From: an uncultured Paracoccaceae bacterium
GTDB lineage: Bacteria; Pseudomonadota; Alphaproteobacteria; Rhodobacterales; Rhodobacteraceae
Direction of reading: 5' to 3'
DNA length: 64,000 nt
NCBI GenBank assembly: GCA_947493145.1
Contig: CANLPZ010000001.1
Coordinates: 1,330,501 to 1,394,500 of the forward strand
Within the stretch, counting starts at the first letter, position 1. The number at the start of each line of letters is the position of its first letter. This document shows, one piece after another, positions 58,865 through 64,000 of this stretch. Made by a program: the position numbers and the translations under genes. Under the pieces are notes generated by a model, which was given only the letters and a program-made list of their open reading frames with translations, was not told the origin of the DNA and did not search any database.

Positions 58865-59337
58865 CCCAAATTGTATCGTTTAACTATACGGTCAACGGAC
58901 GTTCCATTAGGGCGCGTATGATCGTTTGGAATGGATTTCCAATCCACGAAACCCATTTTGGAATAAAACGCCAGTCCGCCGGAATTGTCTGACGTGATTT
59001 TGGCAAGAATTGCCTCGCCACCGCGTTCGTTACAATCTGCTAAAGTCTTTTTAAATACGGCACGACCCGCGCCACGAATGGATGATGTTCTGTCGGTAAA
59101 TGTTCCGATTGAATAAAACCCATCTCCGACATCAAATGCAGCTTGAAAACCAACGAGTGTACCGTTGTGTAGAACAACATTGGAAACTGGCGGCTCCTCA
59201 AAATAATGTGCCTCAAAATCAGACTCAGAATATGGCTCTTCATAGGCAGTTGACCCGCCAACTGCGATGATGTGGTTAATTATTTCGACACATCGTGGAA
59301 CATCTTCTTTTTGCATGTCGCGAACGTCAAAGATCAT
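58861..59337 (-). CDS. GNAT-family N-acetyltransferase
   Basis: A 158-residue GNAT protein. The acetyl-CoA loop is seen as TSSIRGAGRAVFKKTL and the catalytic-fold end as NSGGLAFYSKMGFVDWKSIP. Substrate unknown; the early segment (GGSTAYEEPYSESDFEAHY) recalls phosphinothricin-type acetyltransferases. It overlaps the HD-hydrolase gene by 4 bp and is probably in one transcript with it. Confidence 0.82.
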   Translation of the reverse strand: MIFDVRDMQKEDVPRCVEIINHIIAVGGSTAYEEPYSESDFEAHYFEEPPVSNVVLHNGTLVGFQAAFDVGDGFYSIGTFTDRTSSIRGAGRAVFKKTLADCNERGGEAILAKITSDNSGGLAFYSKMGFVDWKSIPNDHTRPNGTSVDRIVKRYNLG

Positions 59338-59924
59338 AGCAATTCCAATAGTTCAGTGTATCGACCTGTGAAATCTTCGCGTACCGTTTTTGGGGGCCGC
59401 AGTTTCAGCGTTAGACGGTCAATAAATTCAGGATTTTGTTTTCCAAAAAACTTATCGGCCTCGGCATTTGTGAATCCCGCAATTTGAGTTGCTTCAACCC
59501 ACGCGCTTATCTTGTCGGCCTTTTTAATCTCTTTTTTTACAGCCACTGGAATTTTAGCAGGCAGTCCAAACCGGATATGGATGGCTGCGGTTAATCGGTC
59601 GTCAAGTTCTTCGTAGCCAACGCCAACGGACGCTTTTACGGGGCTAATCATGTCGCCGATCACGTATTCCGGTGCGTCGTGAAGCAATGCGGCAAGTTTC
59701 CATTTTGGCGGTGCTTTTGGGTTGAGAGAGGAATAAATCTCCTCGACCAAAAGAGAGTGTTCCGCAACTGAATACGCAAAATCGCCTTTGGTTTGTCCAT
59801 TCCAGCGCGCGACAAACGCCAATCCATGTGCGATATCTTCGATTTCAATATCAACGGCGGTTGGGTCCAATAAGTCCAAAACCCGTCCGGATAACATTTT
59901 CTGCCAAGCACGAGGCTGTTTCAT
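59334..59924 (-). CDS. HD-domain phosphohydrolase (YfbR-like)
   Basis: A 196-residue HD phosphohydrolase. The metal site shows AYSVAEHSLLVEEI, ALLHDAPEYVIGD and later KADKISAWVEA, arranged as in YfbR-type 5'-nucleotidases. Substrate not certain. The start at 59924 has AAAGGT 8 bases upstream; longer frames lack homology. It is divergent from ahcY and followed by a GNAT gene. Confidence 0.82.
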   Translation of the reverse strand: MKQPRAWQKMLSGRVLDLLDPTAVDIEIEDIAHGLAFVARWNGQTKGDFAYSVAEHSLLVEEIYSSLNPKAPPKWKLAALLHDAPEYVIGDMISPVKASVGVGYEELDDRLTAAIHIRFGLPAKIPVAVKKEIKKADKISAWVEATQIAGFTNAEADKFFGKQNPEFIDRLTLKLRPPKTVREDFTGRYTELLELL

Positions 59925-59994
59925 TTTTGCCGACCTTTTTTTGCTTGTGACACTATCGAGATTTTCAAAGAGTTGTCGAGTACAAGAGACCCTG

Positions 59995-60003
59995 TTATCC
60001 ACA
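59995..60003. promoter_or_regulatory. Perfect single DnaA box upstream of ahcY
   Basis: TTATCCACA, 31 bases before the ahcY start and 70 from the divergent HD gene. Only one copy. It may mark DnaA-linked control or be chance. Confidence 0.6.
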
Positions 60004-60034
60004 GCGTCAAAGCGCAATCCAAGGAGAAAATAGG

Positions 60035-61420
60035 ATGGCCAACGACTATATCGTAAAAGACATTTCATTGGCTGAGTTTGGCCGCAAGGAACTGGATATT
60101 GCTGAAACCGAAATGCCAGGCTTGATGGCGCTTCGGGATGAGTATGGTGAAAGCAAACCTTTGAAAGGTTCACGGATTGTTGGGTCATTGCATATGACGA
60201 TTCAAACCGCCGTACTTATCGAAACTCTTGTTGCTTTGGGCGCTGACGTTCGCTGGGCATCGTGCAACATTTTTTCCACACAAGACCACGCGGCAGCTGC
60301 AATCGCTGCGGCGGACATTCCTGTTTTCGCGATCAAAGGTCAGTCACTTGAAGAGCATTGGGATTACTTGGACAAATCGTTCATGTTCCCCGAAGGCCCA
60401 AACCTGATCTTGGATGATGGCGGCGACGCGACATTGTACATCCTTTGGGGTGCACGCATCGAAGGCGGCGAAGAGTTCGGTGTTGCAACGTCAGAAGAAG
60501 AAGAAGTCATTCAAGCGCAGATCAAAAAGCGTATGGCAGCGAGCCCAGGTTGGTTCACAAAAATGCGCGACCAGATCAAAGGTGTGTCTGAAGAAACAAC
60601 AACTGGTGTGCACCGCCTGTATGATTTGGTGAAACAAGGCCAGCTGCCCTTCCCCGCGATCAACGTAAATGACTCTGTTACGAAATCAAAATTCGATAAC
60701 AAATACGGCTGTAAAGAGTCTTTGGTTGACGGTATCCGCCGCGCGACGGACACTATGATGGCCGGTAAAGTTGCAATTGTTTGTGGGTATGGCGACGTCG
60801 GCAAAGGGTCAGCTGCGTCACTTCAAGGTGCCGGCGCACGTGTAAAAGTCACAGAGGTCGATCCAATTTGCGCGCTTCAGGCCGCTATGGATGGTTTTGA
60901 AGTTGTGTTGCTCGAAGAAGAAGTCGGCAGCGCCGACATCATCATCACCACAACCGGAAACAAAGACATCATTCGCATCGAACATATGCGTGCGATGAAA
61001 GATATGGCAATCGTTGGTAACATTGGTCACTTCGATAATGAAATCCAAGTTGCCGCGTTGAAAAACCACAAGTGGACCAACATCAAAGAACAGGTCGACA
61101 TGATCGAAATGCCGAACGGCAATCGCATCATTTTGTTGTCAGAGGGTCGTTTGCTGAACCTAGGAAACGCGACCGGACACCCGTCTTTTGTGATGTCGGC
61201 ATCATTTACGAACCAAGTTCTGGCTCAGATCGAGCTTTGGACAAATGGTGACGCTTATAAAAACGACGTCTATATCCTTCCAAAACATTTGGATGAAAAA
61301 GTTGCGAAACTGCACCTTGACCGAATTGGTGTAAAGTTGACGAAACTCGACAAAGACCAAGCCGATTACATTGGTGTCGGTGTTGACGGGCCGTTTAAAC
61401 CAGAACACTACCGTTACTAA
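60035..61420 (+). CDS. ahcY: S-adenosylhomocysteine hydrolase
   Basis: Reversibly splits S-adenosylhomocysteine to adenosine and homocysteine, keeping methylation going. The 461-residue protein has the family start [19 protein letters not shown], substrate site sequence [10 protein letters not shown], the NAD fold with [17 protein letters not shown] and [10 protein letters not shown] near the end, closing with PEHYRY. AAGGAG before the start. Followed by an intrinsic terminator that lies in the start of the next gene. No SAH or SAM riboswitch seen. Confidence 0.97.
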   Translation: MANDYIVKDISLAEFGRKELDIAETEMPGLMALRDEYGESKPLKGSRIVGSLHMTIQTAVLIETLVALGADVRWASCNIFSTQDHAAAAIAAADIPVFAIKGQSLEEHWDYLDKSFMFPEGPNLILDDGGDATLYILWGARIEGGEEFGVATSEEEEVIQAQIKKRMAASPGWFTKMRDQIKGVSEETTTGVHRLYDLVKQGQLPFPAINVNDSVTKSKFDNKYGCKESLVDGIRRATDTMMAGKVAIVCGYGDVGKGSAASLQGAGARVKVTEVDPICALQAAMDGFEVVLLEEEVGSADIIITTTGNKDIIRIEHMRAMKDMAIVGNIGHFDNEIQVAALKNHKWTNIKEQVDMIEMPNGNRIILLSEGRLLNLGNATGHPSFVMSASFTNQVLAQIELWTNGDAYKNDVYILPKHLDEKVAKLHLDRIGVKLTKLDKDQADYIGVGVDGPFKPEHYRY

Positions 61421-61425
61421 TATCG

Positions 61426-61465
61426 GAGCGCCGCTATGACACGATTTATCGCGGCGCTTTTTTTG
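61426..61465 (+). terminator. Intrinsic terminator overlapping the start of the extensin-like gene
   Basis: AGCGCCGC (61427-61434), a 16-base loop, and GCGGCGCT (61451-61458) running into a seven-T tract (61458-61464). It would end ahcY transcripts. The loop contains the ATG (61436) of the next gene, and the left arm overlaps its ribosome site GGAG (61425-61428). Confidence 0.82.
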
Positions 61466-62137
61466 GTCTGTGTGATCGTCGGAACCGCTTTGGTGTTTCA
61501 CCCAAAAACGCCGCTGGCCAACGAGTGGAACCCGATTGTTCCCTTTTCCGTGTCTGCCCCGCAAACGCCATTTACAAATTGGAAACTTAACCGTGCCTTG
61601 TCGTCGGGTCCAAGTTGCTTGGATGCGTTAGCTTCATCAGATTCAAAGTTTGACGTTCTTGATGATTTCGAAGAAAACGAAGTCTGCCATATCAAAGATC
61701 GCATTGTTCTGAGGTCAATCGGAAGCGCCACTATTCGTCCGATTGAAACACGCTGCGCAATCGCATTGCGCGCCGCTATGTGGGTTCAGCATGACCTCAA
61801 TCCTGTCGCGCAAGAAATCTTTGATCAACCCATATCGCAAATCCATCAACAAGGAAGTTACAATTGCCGCGAAATTCGCACGGGTAATGGTGCAACTGGC
61901 CGTATGAGCACCCACGCGACCGCTGATGCGATCGATATCAAAGGTTTCACACTTTCTGATGGAACCGAAATTGATCTTAAACAGCATTGGGATGCGGGCA
62001 ACGAGAGAGAGAAATTTCTGAAGTTAGCTCGCGATTCCGCGTGCAAGTGGTTCGTTCTGACACTTTCGCCAGACTATAACGCATTGCATGCTGATCACTT
62101 TCACCTTCAATCCAAAGGATGGTCATCTTGCAGGTAA
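61436..62137 (+). CDS. Extensin-like zinc D,D-peptidase family protein
   Basis: A 233-residue protein with an N-terminal membrane segment (FIAALFLVCVIVGTALVF) and an extensin-like C-terminal domain (bacterial DUF of the VanX/M15 metallopeptidase fold). Zinc-site elements are THATADAIDIKGF (His and Asp) and HADHFHLQ (His-x-His). Probable cell-wall D,D-peptidase anchored at the membrane. GGAG 7 bases before ATG. The start codon lies inside a terminator loop, so expression likely depends on readthrough from ahcY. Confidence 0.78.
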   Translation: MTRFIAALFLVCVIVGTALVFHPKTPLANEWNPIVPFSVSAPQTPFTNWKLNRALSSGPSCLDALASSDSKFDVLDDFEENEVCHIKDRIVLRSIGSATIRPIETRCAIALRAAMWVQHDLNPVAQEIFDQPISQIHQQGSYNCREIRTGNGATGRMSTHATADAIDIKGFTLSDGTEIDLKQHWDAGNEREKFLKLARDSACKWFVLTLSPDYNALHADHFHLQSKGWSSCR

Positions 62138-62254
62138 ACCATAGGGGGAAAATTGTTCAAAAGTTTTCCCTTGGCGCATGAGGCAACTTGCGGATAACGT
62201 GTTTCATACAGGCCAAATTGGGGCCCGGATTTCCAAACGGTGGGAGAACACAAA

Positions 62255-62596
62255 ATGGGTAAAAGAGACGAATTGATCGCGCAGTACGCTGATGATCTGA
62301 AAAACAAGTGTGGTATGACGCCAGATATGGACCTTTTGACAAAGGTTACTATCGGTTGCGGACCAGCGATCTATAATGCGGATGCGTCTACTGTTGCCGG
62401 TTCTCAACCAAGCGAACTTGAGACAGTAAAAAATAACTTCCTTATCAAAAAATTGGGCCTAGCTGACGGACCACAGTTGATGGAAGCGATTGATTCAGTC
62501 ATCGAAACATATGGTAAATCAGAGCGGAACAAATACCGCGCTGTTGTATATTATATGTTGACGAAACATTTTGGAAAAGAGTCCGTTTACGGTTAA
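62255..62596 (+). CDS. DUF2853-family small protein
   Basis: A 113-residue soluble protein without signal peptide. The pattern KNNFLIKKLGLADGPQL and IDSVIETYGKSERNKYRAV fits the DUF2853 family, helical proteins of unknown function found in marine bacteria. GGGAG precedes the ATG at 62255; a GTG five codons upstream is not preferred. A perfect-stem terminator follows. Confidence 0.75.
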   Translation: MGKRDELIAQYADDLKNKCGMTPDMDLLTKVTIGCGPAIYNADASTVAGSQPSELETVKNNFLIKKLGLADGPQLMEAIDSVIETYGKSERNKYRAVVYYMLTKHFGKESVYG

Positions 62597-62616
62597 ACGT
62601 TGACTCAAACCAAACG

Positions 62617-62646
62617 AAAGCCCGCGAAATTCGCGGGCTTTTTTGT
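62617..62646 (+). terminator. Intrinsic terminator after the DUF2853 gene
   Basis: AAGCCCGCGAA / TTCGCGGGCTT, an essentially perfect stem, followed by TTTTTTG. On the minus strand the A-run upstream gives a short U-tract, so it may also end the converging DUF1761 gene. Confidence 0.92.
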
Positions 62647-62647
62647 T

Positions 62648-63043
62648 TTAGAACGCTGTTAAAATCAGACCCGTAACAGCAGTTCCCAAAATTGCATACC
62701 CTGCGTCGATCATCGTCAATTTCACAGGACGCATTCCATACATATTGTTCAACGCGATCCACGGCGCGATGAAAAACGCACCGATTCCGGCGCCGGAAAG
62801 CAATCCTTTTGCCATATCGGTGATCCCAGAAAGCGCAAATACGTGACGCATCATTCCGACAACGATCAAGATAAGCAAAAATGAACCTAAATACATCAAC
62901 GGGTTTTGTCCGTCTTCTGGTTTGCCGTCGGGTCCTTTTTTGATCCCAACCGCATCCATCCATGGATTTGCAAGCACACCATACCAAACGGCCCCAAGGA
63001 TCCAACATCCTGCTGCGGCAGCGACCACATTTACGAATTCCAT
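62648..63043 (-). CDS. DUF1761-family membrane protein
   Basis: A 131-residue protein with about four helices (EFVNVVAAAAGCWILGAVWY, GSFLLILIVVGMMRHVFAL and two at the end) and the motif GVLANPWMDAVG. DUF1761 proteins are small membrane proteins of unknown function. GGAGG 6 bases before ATG at 63043; the first ATG at 63055 is not preferred since its own ribosome site is missing. Ends against the terminator of the DUF2853 gene. Confidence 0.78.
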   Translation of the reverse strand: MEFVNVVAAAAGCWILGAVWYGVLANPWMDAVGIKKGPDGKPEDGQNPLMYLGSFLLILIVVGMMRHVFALSGITDMAKGLLSGAGIGAFFIAPWIALNNMYGMRPVKLTMIDAGYAILGTAVTGLILTAF

Positions 63044-63100
63044 ATGTCCCTCCATTTATGTGTCTCTAATTATGCATGACACATGAATGAATACGAGACT

Positions 63101-63523
63101 TTAATTTGGGTTCGTTTCCCCCAACGCACAGATGATTGTCCATTCATCGTCGGTTACAGGTTGCACAGAAAGCCGCGTGTTGTTGACCAACGCCATATTT
63201 TTCAATCTTGCATCGTCTTTACACATGGAAAGTGAGACAGGTTTAACGAAGGGACGCACGGCGCGAATGTCGACGCAATCCCAACGTTCATCGTCCGTTG
63301 TGCTGTCTTGGTGTGCCGTTGCACAAACCTCAACGATTCCGACGATTTCTTTGTCTTTTTGGGAATGATAGAAAAAACCGAAATCACCTTTTTTCATGAG
63401 ACGCATGTTATTTCGCGCTTGATAATTGCGGACGCCGTCCCATTCTTCACCAACGCTGCCTTTTGCAACTTGTTGGTTCCAGCTCCAGGTGGAGGGTTCG
63501 GATTTAAACAGCCAATACGCCAT
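63101..63523 (-). CDS. EVE-domain protein
   Basis: A 140-residue EVE (PUA-like) protein. The family start AYWLFKSEPSTWSWNQQVAK, the VRNYQARNNMRLMKKGDFGF core and the YHSQKDKEIVGIVEV strand are seen. EVE proteins bind modified bases in DNA or RNA. Starts one base after the YCII gene stop overlaps. Confidence 0.88.
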   Translation of the reverse strand: MAYWLFKSEPSTWSWNQQVAKGSVGEEWDGVRNYQARNNMRLMKKGDFGFFYHSQKDKEIVGIVEVCATAHQDSTTDDERWDCVDIRAVRPFVKPVSLSMCKDDARLKNMALVNNTRLSVQPVTDDEWTIICALGETNPN

Positions 63524-63795
63524 TAACCAATCACTCTGTTCCACGCGCGAAGTTCAACAGATGCGAATAAATCTGCGGCTTTATATGGATCATTTTCGGC
63601 CCATTTTTCGGCTTCGGCCATATCATTGACTTCCACAACGATCAGAGAACCGCACATTGCGCCATTTTCGTCCAGAAACGGACCAGCTTGCCTGACGCAA
63701 TCAGAGGATTTCAAAAAAGCGACGTGCGCGTCGCGATTGGCTTTGCGGACGTCCAATGAATTTGGTCGATCAATTGCGATTAATGTGACTAGCAT
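63523..63795 (-). CDS. YciI-like protein
   Basis: A 90-residue YCII-family protein. The conserved His in RDAHVAFLKSS, the MCGSLIVVEVNDMAEA strand and NDPYKAADLFASVEL match the family. Function of YciI proteins is not settled. GAGGA before its start lies in the end of gpsA. Its stop shares a base with the EVE start. Confidence 0.85.
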   Translation of the reverse strand: MLVTLIAIDRPNSLDVRKANRDAHVAFLKSSDCVRQAGPFLDENGAMCGSLIVVEVNDMAEAEKWAENDPYKAADLFASVELRAWNRVIG

Positions 63796-63797
63796 AG

Positions 63798-64000
63798 TTA
63801 TTCCTCTTTTAATGGGCGATCGAGCAACACACCCATAGCATCGTTTAAGCTTAATTCGCCGATTATAACTTTTGCAACGCTCGATGTAATTGGCATATCT
63901 ATGTTCTGTGTTTTGGCTATGTTAGAGACCGCTATTGCTGTTTTGGCGCCTTCTACAGTGATAGATGAATCAAATTCTGATCCTTTTCCAATAGATTGCC
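63798..64000 (-). CDS. gpsA: Glycerol-3-phosphate dehydrogenase C-terminal end (partial)
   Basis: The last 66 or so codons of a leftward gene. The reading GKGSEFDSSITVEGAKTAIA then DMPITSSVAKVI and SLNDAMGVLLDRPLKEE is the C-terminus of GpsA, which makes sn-glycerol 3-phosphate for phospholipid synthesis. The N-terminal part is beyond the window. It is followed by the YCII and EVE genes in the same direction. Confidence 0.88.
   Translation of the reverse strand, partial: QSIGKGSEFDSSITVEGAKTAIAVSNIAKTQNIDMPITSSVAKVIIGELSLNDAMGVLLDRPLKEE

Noticed and set aside
59925..60034. SAH or SAM riboswitch before ahcY
   Set aside because: The 110-bp gap is short and shows no conserved SAH riboswitch core or pairing.
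1..64000. tRNA or rRNA genes, CRISPR arrays, transposons, prophage
   Set aside because: No matching repeats, RNA hairpins or gene products were seen; gene order is ordinary core chromosome.

Overview
The window is a stretch of chromosome from a marine alphaproteobacterium of the Rhodobacterales (Roseobacter group), of moderate to low GC by eye for that group. Evidence for this placement is the gene order rho-mnmE-mnmG-rsmG-parA-parB on one side and maf-aroE-coaE-dnaQ / secB / fxsA / tim44-like / mltA on the other, the regB-senC-regA redox cluster, the trxA-addA-addB-murU-amgK-tsaE cluster, and protein sequences that read like Roseobacter orthologues. Genes are tightly packed (many 1-25 bp overlaps), there is no transposase, integrase, phage gene, CRISPR array, tRNA or rRNA, and nothing looks recently acquired. 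All names are assigned by reading motifs, not by database search.

Layout. 1-3.3 kb: end of a small exported protein, two YkuD-type L,D-transpeptidases around a CAP-domain lipoprotein, and an RlmD-type rRNA methyltransferase. 3.3-10.4 kb: leftward genes lysE-like, two half-size ABC exporters, and hslO (Hsp33)-nudix-cca. 10.5-20.8 kb: a Nudix gene, a response regulator/PP2C phosphatase facing an HPt gene, ilvA, argG, a sulfotransferase-like/class IV aminotransferase pair, exported msrA, rbsK and maeB. 20.9-27.8 kb: mutS, grpE-hrcA, and rightward rph-rdgB-hemW. 27.8-34.5 kb: leftward rho-mnmE-mnmG-rsmG-parA-parB with two perfect parS sites inside coding sequence.

34.6-38.1 kb: hemJ, then the only gene-free stretch over 300 bp (35070-35425), very AT rich with several DnaA-box-like 9-mers, then rightward maf-aroE-coaE-dnaQ. 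Genes point away from this gap on both sides, and it lies where the alphaproteobacterial replication origin normally sits, so I call it the probable oriC. 38.1-46 kb: secB, fxsA, a Tim44-like gene, mltA, smr, an MFS gene, hslUV, a KpsS-like gene and trxA. 46-54.5 kb: addAB recombinational nuclease, MurU/AmgK-like cell-wall recycling enzymes and tsaE. 54.5-58.9 kb: a PAS-only membrane protein (possible DivL equivalent) and regB/senC/regA. 58.9-64 kb: a GNAT gene, an HD phosphohydrolase, ahcY, an extensin-like peptidase, two small DUF genes, an EVE-domain protein, a YCII protein and the 3' end of gpsA.

Most of the window is ordinary core chromosome. The items I would look at twice are: the sulfotransferase-like/aminotransferase pair, whose two halves resemble a fused plant protein of unknown function; an intrinsic terminator whose loop contains the start codon of the extensin-like gene; a 14-bp perfect hairpin inside the end of mutS; the parS sites built into the start of mnmG and into rsmG; the PAS-only protein in the slot before tsaE; and the probable oriC.
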